A stretch of 64,000 bases of DNA, taken from positions 1,424,001 to 1,488,000 of the forward strand of contig CM060734.1 in the NCBI GenBank assembly GCA_030704615.1, given 5' to 3'. Below, piece after piece: positions 56,003 through 64,000 of the stretch (the stretch's first letter is position 1; each line of letters opens with the position of its first letter). The stretch is from Takakia lepidozioides (lineage: Eukaryota; Streptophyta; Takakiopsida; Takakiales; Takakiaceae). The notes beneath the pieces are model-generated. The model was not told where the DNA came from. It worked only from the letters and a program-made list of their open reading frames with translations, and searched no databases. Both the position numbers and the translations under genes were made by a program.

Positions 56003-57419
56003 CTAGAAAAGAACGGAGAGTTCAATGGTGTCACTTAGCTCTGTATAAGTTTTTAGAAAGTACCTTTCAGTTCTCAATAAGCTCTTGTACAGGAAGAGCA
56101 GGCCAGGGAATGAACCACGTTCAAGGAATTTTGTCAAGATACGAGCAAGTTTTCTGGTCTTGAAACCATTCCTCCCAAGAGTGTTAATCAGAATGCTACA
56201 CTCCTTCCCAGCCAAATCAGCATTGCTGGAAATGTATAGAATAGGCACAACTTGTGAAATCACAATGTTATAAGATTGATTCACGGGCCTATTGGATAAG
56301 AACTGGATATATTGAGTGTAAGAGAAAGGAAGTAGTCTTCTCTTGTCATAATTCTGGAAATGGAACTCACCTGTGTCACTGTTTGAGACTGTAATCTGGA
56401 TATTCATGAAACAAGCTTCCAACCCCACGTATTGGGAATCGGTTTTAGTGCGTAGTAGCTCAGGTTTGATCTCCACTACATTGAGTGGGTAGATCCACCA
56501 AGGGTTGTTGCTACTTCTGTCTGCCCATGGGTCCAGGAATAGCATTGCATCATCCACATTCAGCCAGCATATATCATCAATGTATCTGAAGGCATATTTA
56601 AACATAGGCATAAGCTGGAATTGTCCTAAAGCTGCAAGCCTTAAGATGAATTTGATTTCATAAGAAAGGAAGTACATGTTGCACCATAATGGTGAGCATG
56701 AACAACCCATAGGTATTCCAGAAATCTGCTGCCACACACGGTCCCCTAAGGCGACAAAACAGTGTGACATAAGCCATTTGTGGAGCATAAATAGCTTGAC
56801 TTCAGAAAGTTCAATCCAGGTACCTGATTTTGGGGAAGACGTGCCCCATCTACTTTTTCTGAAAGTACCGTTTTTGTTGAATCCATAGAGTATGACGTGC
56901 TCGGGGGTGAGACCGATGGTGTTGCTGGAATGCAATCTTCACCACGTATTCAATGGCGTCCCCTAAGTTATCATGTCCTGTCAAAGGTATGTTTCTCATA
57001 GCATTGTGTAATGTCAGCAACAAAGATGTTATGGACTTTTTCAGGCAGGTTTAGTGTAAAGTCAGTGATGGAGTCAATAATCCAATACATAGTAGTAGAT
57101 ACTTTGAAAAATTGCTCATAAGTATCCAGCCTTGTCTTGGCCCATTCTTTTACCAATGGTAGAAGATCCATGGTAGCCCTTGTAAGAAGGCTAGCTAGTT
57201 CACTGAAAACACATTTATGGGCATTGGTAATCCATCTGTATTTTTTCTTATGTAGCTTGTAGATTCCCATAATGTAAGGTAGTCTATAGGAGGGAGCAGG
57301 TATCTCCGGAATCAGACTCTGTATTTCCACGGAGATGTTTCCTAGAACAAGGTCAGGTGGCAGCCATACCTCAGCTTGCTTGCATGGTGTAAAGTCTTTA
57401 CCCATCAATCTGTGGAAGG
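56003..57419 (-). pseudogene. Penelope-like retroelement reverse transcriptase, C-terminal half
   Basis: The minus strand begins at the target duplication with FHRLMGKDF. Then come LPYIMGIYKLHKKKYRWI (fingers), RATMDLLPLVKEW, and FVADITQCYE (catalytic Asp of motif A, near 57,020). After a frame change near 56,950 it has ISGIPMGCSCSPLWCNMYFL (motif B) and FRYIDDICWLN (motif C, the catalytic Asp pair, near 56,575). A C-terminal domain of about 200 residues ends at a stop at 56,003. GIPMG and RYIDD are typical of Penelope-like RTs, which are relatives of telomerase RT. I see no GIY-YIG endonuclease after the RT. The front half is at 10,820-12,598. Confidence 0.78.
57415..57419 (-). repeat. Target-site duplication (GAAGG on plus, CCTTC on minus)
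   Basis: Directly before the TG of the LTR at 57,420. Partner of 12,594-12,598 in opposite orientation. Confidence 0.8.
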
Positions 57420-58630
57420 TGTTAGAGGACTGTCTCGGACTTAGACACTTATACGGGATCTGTGGAGTACCCTTAATTTTTGCACAGACTGAGACCAACA
57501 GGAGCCTTAGGGGTGACAGCAGCGCACTTTAGGGGGGGGGTTACACAGCCCGTCACAGCCAACACAGCCGACACAGCCAGACACAGTCAACACAGCTCAT
57601 CACAGCCCGACACAGCCCGTCACAGCCAACACAGCCGACACAGCCAGACACAGTCAACACAGCTCGTCACAGCCCGACACAGCCCATCACAGCCAACACA
57701 GCCCGACACAGCCAGACACAGTCAACACAGCTCGTCACAGCCAACACAGCCCGTCACAGCCGACACAGCCAGACACAGTCAACACAGCTCGTCACAGCCC
57801 GACACAGCCCATCACAGCCAACACAGCCCGTCACAGCCGACACAGCCACACAACCAGTCACAGCCCGACACAGCCGGTCACAGCCGGTCACAGTTTCACA
57901 CAGCCAGTCACAGCTTGACACAACTGTCACGACCATAGGGAACGGATAGCAGGACAGGGAACGACAGTGGGGAACAACACCTGCAAATGGAACATGTTAG
58001 TTCACGGACGACGGTTAGTGAGGGAAACGGTTAGAACAACAGGTAGGAAAATAAAGCTAGAAGCAAGGACTGAAAGGGGGATGATTCTTGGAGCACTTCG
58101 GGGGGGGGGGGGGAATCACTGCTGGAAGGAGTGGGAGGAGCACTTCTTGGGGGAGACTTCGGACATCACTTGGGGAAAGGAGGAGAGAGCGTATCTCTGA
58201 GCAGAAAGATGGAGAGCACGGAGTAGGAGGAGGATCTATTGATGCTTAATGAATGCAAGCAGTAGAATTGTAATGTAGAGCAGATTAGAGACTCCATGGC
58301 TTCAGCCTGATACTTGATAGATATTAATCTGATACACACTTCATACTCACACTGTGTAGAGTGATCTGAGTGAAGCTGTGGAATGAATGGATGAGTTGAT
58401 GGAATCCGATAAATTGATGAAGCAAACTGATACTTAATTACCATCAGAAAGGTAACTAGCTAACATGAATGCGGGAAGGAAAACAAATAGGAAACACCCC
58501 CATGATACACTAGCTGTAGGTCATGACTGATTGTTCTGAGCGGGCTGAGTACTTAGAGATTTCCAACTCTTCTATCTTGGAGTTTCCGCCTCAGATAGCG
58601 AAGGGATGGGTGAGTAAAAGCCGCGCGACA
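57420..58630 (+). mobile_element. 5' LTR of gypsy element
   Basis: 1,211 bp, TGTTAGAGGAC to GCGCGACA. It matches the minus-strand LTR at 12,599-13,784. A CACAGCC short-unit block fills 57,543-57,920, and a G14 run lies at 58,100-58,113. A primer-site-like sequence follows directly. Confidence 0.92.
57543..57920 (+). repeat. CACAGCC short-unit repeat inside the LTR
   Basis: About 38 units of 7-11 bases (ACACAGCC, GTCACAGCC and the like). The counterpart is the block at 13,300-13,665. Confidence 0.9.
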
Positions 58631-58632
58631 TT

Positions 58633-58650
58633 TGGCGACCATACTGGGGA
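58633..58650 (+). promoter_or_regulatory. Primer-binding site, tRNA not identified
   Basis: TGGCGACCATACTGGGGA begins two bases after the LTR. The opening TGG complements a tRNA CCA end. It differs from the iMet site of the chromovirus. I cannot name the tRNA with certainty. Confidence 0.65.
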
Positions 58651-58671
58651 CTGGGTCATGAACAACCAGAT

Positions 58672-59217
58672 GTGACAGGCATCTGGTGGGATCATGGTGG
58701 ATGGAGAATTAAAGAATTTGATGTGAATCAAATTCCTTGTGAAACTGAGAAGGAAAGATTGTCCAAACGATTCTTCCAGAGGTTTTTGGAATTGCCAGAC
58801 GGTTGTAAAGAAAACATTCTTAAAAGAGTGCATGATGCTGACCCAGAGTGGGGTCTGAAGAAAGGAGTGATAAAGATTTATCAGGTGGCCTGTAGAGGAA
58901 GAGCACGTTGGTTACCAACATTGGTTTATGTGATAGCATTGCTATCCATTAAGCGAGTAGAGTTTGAAGGCTGGGAGGAAAGAAAGGTGAATGTTTATAC
59001 TCATATGCATGAAGAGCTTGTACTGGTAAAGAATTGGATTCCAAAGGATATTTTGTGGATCAAACTCACACCAAGAACAGCTTTTCAGACTTGTTTGCCA
59101 TATGGTTATATGGTAACGGAGACTTCAAGTATAGCCAAGGGTGCATTGAAGCTTGAAAGAAACCCAGGCATATACGAGAGATATTACAGAAGAGAGTTTT
59201 GGTTATTGCCACATTAA
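58672..59217 (+). CDS. Pre-gag open reading frame of the gypsy element, unknown function
   Basis: A 181-codon open frame starting MTGIWWDHGGWRIKEFDV just after the primer site and ending LLPH at 59,217. It is rich in Trp, Lys and Arg, with no transmembrane segment and no motif I recognise. Some Tat-lineage (Ogre-type) elements carry an extra frame before gag, so position supports an element-encoded protein. It is intact, while the gag start after it is not. Confidence 0.5.
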   Translation: MTGIWWDHGGWRIKEFDVNQIPCETEKERLSKRFFQRFLELPDGCKENILKRVHDADPEWGLKKGVIKIYQVACRGRARWLPTLVYVIALLSIKRVEFEGWEERKVNVYTHMHEELVLVKNWIPKDILWIKLTPRTAFQTCLPYGYMVTETSSIAKGALKLERNPGIYERYYRREFWLLPH

Positions 59218-59239
59218 AAAGAAATGAAAGACATGGGAC

Positions 59240-61675
59240 ATGAGTGATGAAAGAGAAGCTAGACGCCAGAGATATTCAGCAAAAAGAGAAAGCTATCTGA
59301 AAGCTAATTATCCATATCTTTGGGAGAGAGGAATAGACATAGGGAATCATCTGGACCTCTCACACCATTAAGATCAAAGAGTACATCACCCATACCGGAA
59401 GAACTAGAGTTGGATGCCACTCCTTCTGTTTCTTTGCAAGAAAGATTAAGGGAATTGGTACGGGAAGAAGATCAATCACGAGGTGAAAGATCTGAGGTAC
59501 ATCCCTGGATAAAAGATTTGATATAAATCTTTGATAAGAGTTGGCATGGAACACCAAAAGCAGGAACTCCAGTTTCTGAAGCGGAAGGTGAAGAAGGAGG
59601 AGAGGATGTGGCAAAGCCAACGGAGAGTTCAGACTCTCCAACACCATTGCAGTTGAGTTACATGAGTGAAGAAGAAACCCAAGGGCAGAACTTGGAGGAT
59701 GAAAACAAAGAAGAAATTGGAAGAGGAAGAATATGAAGAAGTAGACCCAACAGCTGAGGTTGAGACTACAACCAGGACATCCCAACCCGTTGGACCTGGA
59801 TCAAGTGGAGCACTTGGATCACAGGCCAACGAAGGTGTCGGCTCAGGGGGATCAGGCGGGCTGCCTGGATCTGGCTCTGGGGGGACAGGGAGTGTGGGAA
59901 GTAGTGCAACTGAAGCTGGGAATACTGTGAATATCGTGGGACCAGAAGCAGGGAGTGCTCAAGGGCCACCACTTGGTGGAAGATCCACCACAACAACAAC
60001 AGGTCCAGAAGGACCAGCACCAGCAAGGGTGCCAGCACCTGTCAGTGGGCAGAAAGTAGGGCCACAGATGGCGTTACAACCAACACGGGCAAAACCACCT
60101 TTTCCAATATATTCAGGAAAAGGGGATCCCGATGTACACATTAGCCAATTTGAGCACATGTGTATAGTAAACAATGAGAATGGTGATGATGCCAAGATGA
60201 GATTGTTTCCTTGTTCACTTATAAAGAAAGCAAGTGAATGGTATGCAAGATTCCCTGATAATCATTTCCTAACCTGGAATGGCTTGAATACAACATTCCG
60301 AAATAGGTTCAGGACAAGTAAAACTGAGGATGAAGTGTATGGAAGTTTACAACAGTTAAAGCAAAAGAAGCATGAAACTGTTGAGGAGTATATGGAAAAG
60401 ATGGAATTGATGATGAAAAAGCTGGCTGCAGTACCAGCACCAGGGTTACAGAAGACTTGGTTTGTGAGTGGACTAAGACCAGAGTTGCAAAAGAAAGTGG
60501 ATATGTTACCCCATAATACAGTGGAGGAGGCATTTGAAACTGCAAACAGAATTGAGCAATTGGGAATGCTCAGGAGAGAGAAAAGGGATGATGAGGACTC
60601 TGAGGATGAGTCAGATGAAGAAGAAGAGCAAGAACTAAAAAAGAAGAGTAATAGAAAGGAGAAGTTGAAGAGGGATAACTATGAGAAAAGATTGGAAGAA
60701 ATCTTGAAGAAGTATGCCACAGAGGCTGCAACACATTGGAGGAAGGGTGTATGGTGTGCAAAGTGCCAGAATGAAGGCCATACCACCACAGAATGCCACA
60801 TGAAGGAGAAACACTGTACTATCTGTAAAATGGATAACCATTCTATGAGAATTGTTACTACAACAGAAGGACAGTTGCAAGAGAACCTAGGCAAGTAAGG
60901 GTGCATCAGGTGCAGCCCCAGCCAAGAAGAAACAATGATCAGGACCACTATGGTAGGTCTGGTGGTTATAACAATGGCATGGAAGGGAGAGGTAATTCAA
61001 GAGGGAATTACCAAGGAAATTCCAGAGGCAACTATCAGGGTAATCCAAGGGGAATTACCAGCCCGGAATCAGGATTACAGAAATAATCCAAGAGCAGACC
61101 AAGGGCGAGGACCCAATGGTGAAGAACTATGTTACTATTGTAATCAACCAGGACATCGCAAGGCAGCCTGTTCATTCTGGATTAGACACCAGAATGAGAT
61201 GAGAGCTCTTGTGAATGAGGGCCCAGTGGTGGCAGCTCACATGGTTAGGCCATGTGTTGTACCAGAAGTAAGTACAATGATAGTAACAAGAAGTAAAGCC
61301 AAACTAACACCTCCAGTAGTAGAGGAAGAAGATGATAATGAAGGTGGCAGTGATATGCCTGAAGATGATGAGGCTTGGAGAGATGAGAAGGAACTGCACA
61401 AGGAAGTGGCAGATACCATAAGGGAAATGCAGAAGAGTACTGATATTCCTGTGGCAGATTCCTCTGATTCTGATGGAGAAGAAGAAGTGAGTGAGGATGA
61501 AAGGACGAAAGAAGATGCAGACATGCAAAGTAATGAAGAGACTTTGGCTGAAGTAATATGCCAGACCAAAGCAGAGATTACCATTGGACAGCTATTGGCT
61601 GTGGCACCTTATTGTAGGCACAGGCTGTATCAAACAATCAATCGATTGCCCAGGAGACAGGAAACACAGACCTGA
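59240..61675 (+). pseudogene. gag: Gypsy Gag (capsid plus zinc knuckles), frameshifted
   Basis: It starts MSDEREARRQRYSAKRES at about 59,240, then changes frame near 59,320 and again near 59,690, with a stop at 59,526. The main open part (59,666-60,898) has a Gly/Ser/Thr-rich linker, then the capsid with FPIYSGKGDPDVHISQFE and WYARFPDNHFLTWNGLNTTF. An acidic coiled stretch follows, then knuckles WCAKCQNEGHTTTEC (about 60,750) and HCTICKMDNH. After a frame change near 60,890, an Arg/Gly/Asn-rich part and a third knuckle CYYCNQPGHRKAAC (about 61,131) lead to an acidic tail ending at 61,675. Gag forms the particle that packages element RNA. Confidence 0.8.
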
Positions 61676-61683
61676 ACAGCAAG

Positions 61684-61956
61684 GTGACCAGTTATAATGT
61701 GAAGCCGGAAGGGCGAGAAACAGTCATGGACTTTGATGATTCTATGCCAGTAATCCAATTGAGAATTGGAAGCACAGAACTAACTGATGTACTGATAGAT
61801 GGAGGTTCTGGAGTAAATATCATGACAGACCAATTAAGGAAGAAGCTTGGTCTAAGTAACATGAAACCAGCCCCATTTACAGTAACAATGGCAGATCAAA
61901 GAAGTGTACAGCCATTGGGATTAATAAGAGGAGTTAAGATACAGATACAGAAATGA
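61684..61956 (+). pseudogene. Gypsy aspartic protease domain
   Basis: VLIDGGSGVNIMTDQL near 61,790 is the active-site region. The usual D-S/T-G is D-G-G, as in many plant Tat/Athila-type proteases. The frame ends at 61,956 and continues in the overlapping RT frame from 61,953, a one-base shift. Confidence 0.75.
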
Positions 61957-63983
61957 TCTTTATGATCACAGTAACTGTGTTGAAGATGGATGAAGTCATG
62001 GAGGCTTACTCCTTATTATTGGGACGTCCGTGGCTGAAACAGGCCAGGGTATTCCATGACTGGAATTCTCAGTTACTAACCGTGCATAATGGGATACACG
62101 AGATACAAATTACCACAAAGAAATCTAGTAGATTACCTGCTACGAGAAGACCTCGAGGAGTCAGAGAGTATGACTGGAGAGGAGGACTGGATGAGGAGCA
62201 GGAAGCTACCCTGTTTGCTGCACACCCAGAGTGGGAGCAGGTTGCAGAGATGCGGCTGGAAGGCCTAAGTTGTTTAAGGGGTATCTGCTGTGGTGTAGTG
62301 TCAACAACACTGATTGAAGAGGAAACCAGCAGTTACCCATCACATTTCTATGAAGAAAAAGAAGGAGAAATGGAAATCCTAGAGGAACCAGCCACTGTGA
62401 GTTTAAAGGATGAAGTGGTGACTGGTTGGACAATCACAGCTGATGAGCAAGTGAGGGAAGTGAATGTGGGAACTAAAGAGGAACCGAGGATGGTGAAGGT
62501 AGGAGCTGATTTGGAGCCAGAATTCTTTGAAGAAGCTAAGAGTTTGTTCATCAAATACAGAGATGTATTTGCTTGGAGCTATGAGGATTTAAAAGGGATA
62601 CCACCTGAAATCTGTCAGCATAAGATTGAACTGGAACCGGGGTCAGTACCAATCAAGCAGGCAAGGTACAGAATGAATCCCAACTACGCACAGAAGGTTG
62701 GAGAAGAGATCAAGAAGTTGGCTGAGGCTAAGTTTATATACCCAATAGAGTATACAACTTGGTTGTCACCCATTGTGATAGTTCCCAAGAAGAATGGTAA
62801 ACTAAGAGTTTGTGTGAACTACAAGAAGTTGAATGCTTGTACGAAGAAAGATCCTTTCCCTTTGCCATTCACAGAAGCAGTATTAGACACTGTGGCAGGC
62901 CATGAGATGTACTCATTCATGGATGGCTTCAGTGGTTATAATCAAGTGCAAGTGGCAGAAGGAGACCAAGGAAAAACAGCTTTCATCACAGACTGGGGTG
63001 CTTATGCATACAAAGTCATGCCCTTTGGACTTTGTAATGCACCAGCGACCTTTCAGAGAGTGATAAATGAATCTTTTCATGAGTATCTGGATGATTTCAT
63101 GCAGGTGTTCGTGGATGATTTCAGTGTGTACAACTCTAAGAATGAGCACTTGCATAAATTGGAGTTATGTTTGGCCAGATGCAGGATGAGAGGTCTGGGC
63201 CTGAATCCAGAGAAGTGTACTTTTTGTGTGAACTCAGGGGTGCTTCTGGGACACATTGTGTGTAAGAGGGGACTTCTTGTGGATCCCAGGAAAACAGAGG
63301 CAATTAAAGCCTCTCCACCACCAGTGAATGTTAAGAGTCTAAGGAGATTCCTTGGACAAACCAGCTATTACAGAAGATTTGTCAGACGGTATGCACAGAT
63401 AGCAGCACCATTGAGCAAACTTCTGAAGAAAGATGCAGTGTTTGCATGGACACCTGAATGTCAACAGGCTTTTGAGGAACTTACATTGTCAGTAACAACT
63501 ACACCTGTGCTAATTAGTCCTCACTGGCAGAAAATATTTCATGTTCACTGTGATGCTTCTGGAGAAGCACTAGGAGCAGTGTTAGCCCAAAATGTAACAG
63601 GAAGGATAGATTCACCTGTGTACTATGCTAGCCGATTGATGAACAATGCCGAAAGAAATTATAGCACAACGGAAAGAGAAGCATTGGCAATGATCTATGC
63701 AGTGAAGAAATTCAGGCATTACCTATTGGGCAAGAAGTTTATGTTCTATGTGGATCACCAGGCTCTGATATACCTGGTAAACAAACCTCTGATAAGCGGA
63801 AGAATAGCAAGATGGTTAATAATCTTGCACGAGTTTGAGTTCGAGGTTGTTTACAAGCCTGGGAGACTGCATCTTGTGGCGGATCACTTGTCAAGGTTAT
63901 CAACAGGAGAACCAGCCACGGGAGTAATGATCATTACCAGATGCGAGTCTATTTACAGTGGAGGTGCAGGGAAGTGTAGATGA
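61953..63983 (+). CDS. pol: Gypsy Pol: end of protease, reverse transcriptase and RNase H; integrase beyond the window
   Basis: A 676-codon open frame. It opens with LLLGRPWLKQ (protease end). RT follows with YRMNPNYAQKVGEEIKKL, GKLRVCVNYKKLNACTKKDP, FMDGFSGYNQV, MPFGLCNAPATFQRV and catalytic FVDDFSVY (FVDD at 63,108-63,119). RNase H follows with HVHCDASGEALGAVL (about 63,545), ERNYSTTEREALA and VADHLSRL (about 63,875). The MPFGLCNAPATF and FVDDFSVY wording is that of the Tat/Athila branch, not of chromoviruses. The stop at 63,981 comes from a frame change near 63,940: in another frame SLFTVEVQGSVDDWLDWQ runs on to the window edge, so integrase should follow just outside. Confidence 0.9.
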   Translation: MIFMITVTVLKMDEVMEAYSLLLGRPWLKQARVFHDWNSQLLTVHNGIHEIQITTKKSSRLPATRRPRGVREYDWRGGLDEEQEATLFAAHPEWEQVAEMRLEGLSCLRGICCGVVSTTLIEEETSSYPSHFYEEKEGEMEILEEPATVSLKDEVVTGWTITADEQVREVNVGTKEEPRMVKVGADLEPEFFEEAKSLFIKYRDVFAWSYEDLKGIPPEICQHKIELEPGSVPIKQARYRMNPNYAQKVGEEIKKLAEAKFIYPIEYTTWLSPIVIVPKKNGKLRVCVNYKKLNACTKKDPFPLPFTEAVLDTVAGHEMYSFMDGFSGYNQVQVAEGDQGKTAFITDWGAYAYKVMPFGLCNAPATFQRVINESFHEYLDDFMQVFVDDFSVYNSKNEHLHKLELCLARCRMRGLGLNPEKCTFCVNSGVLLGHIVCKRGLLVDPRKTEAIKASPPPVNVKSLRRFLGQTSYYRRFVRRYAQIAAPLSKLLKKDAVFAWTPECQQAFEELTLSVTTTPVLISPHWQKIFHVHCDASGEALGAVLAQNVTGRIDSPVYYASRLMNNAERNYSTTEREALAMIYAVKKFRHYLLGKKFMFYVDHQALIYLVNKPLISGRIARWLIILHEFEFEVVYKPGRLHLVADHLSRLSTGEPATGVMIITRCESIYSGGAGKCR

Positions 63984-64000
63984 CTGGTTAGATTGGCAGT

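Noticed and set aside
1-64000. tRNA, rRNA or host protein-coding genes
   Set aside because: I looked for cloverleaf-like boxes and familiar host families on both strands and found none I could support.

Overview
This is nuclear DNA from a land plant, and the window is almost entirely nested, broken transposable elements. I recognise no host housekeeping gene, rRNA or tRNA. The mix of elements is a tRNA-iMet-primed Ty3/gypsy chromovirus, a second Ty3/gypsy family of Tat/Athila type, a Penelope-like retroelement (PLE), LINE tails, a CACTA (En/Spm) transposon with a TNP2-type transposase, and a MULE-like transposase. Penelope-like reverse transcriptases are rare in flowering plants, so a fern, lycophyte or bryophyte is more likely. 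That is inference; the species cannot be read from the window.

Layout. 1-7.3 kb: a degraded transposase (minus) and a degraded methyltransferase-fold gene (plus), separated by three minisatellites that share an inverted-repeat core. 7.25-7.87 kb: a fold-back element. 7.9-10.4 kb: promoter-like repeat sequence. 10.4-10.8 kb: a LINE tail. 10.8-12.6 kb: the 5' half of a PLE, cut by the 3' LTR of a minus-strand gypsy element (copy 1, 12.6-26.27 kb). Copy 1 is itself interrupted by a full-length chromovirus (16,728-23,682, perfect CAAAC target duplication). At 26,270/26,271 copy 1 meets a plus-strand relative head to head (copy 2, to 29.5 kb). 29.5-39.7 kb: arrays of GCGACCGCC palindromes flanking a 1-kb higher-order repeat. 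39.86-42.11 kb: a third, minus-strand gypsy copy. 42.1-50.3 kb: a CACTA element with inverted ends, a TNP2-type transposase and a SET-domain reading frame. 50.7-55.8 kb: LINE tails and a 1.4-kb inverted duplication. 56.0-57.4 kb: the 3' half of a PLE (minus). 57.4 kb to the window end: the 5' LTR, gag, protease, RT and RNase H of a gypsy element.

The main structural result is that the two PLE halves and the two gypsy halves fit together. The PLE is cut at the same codon on both sides, next to the same 5-bp target duplication (CCTTC at 12,594-12,598; GAAGG, its reverse complement, at 57,415-57,419). One gypsy element inserted into one PLE, and an inversion of more than 37.7 kb, with its left breakpoint at 26,270/26,271, later split both.

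The main candidates for undescribed biology are the SET-domain frame inside the CACTA element, the methyltransferase-fold gene beside a transposase, and the long accessory region 3' of the gypsy integrase. That region carries a second zinc knuckle, a conserved helical domain and a coiled coil, and it appears in three copies.
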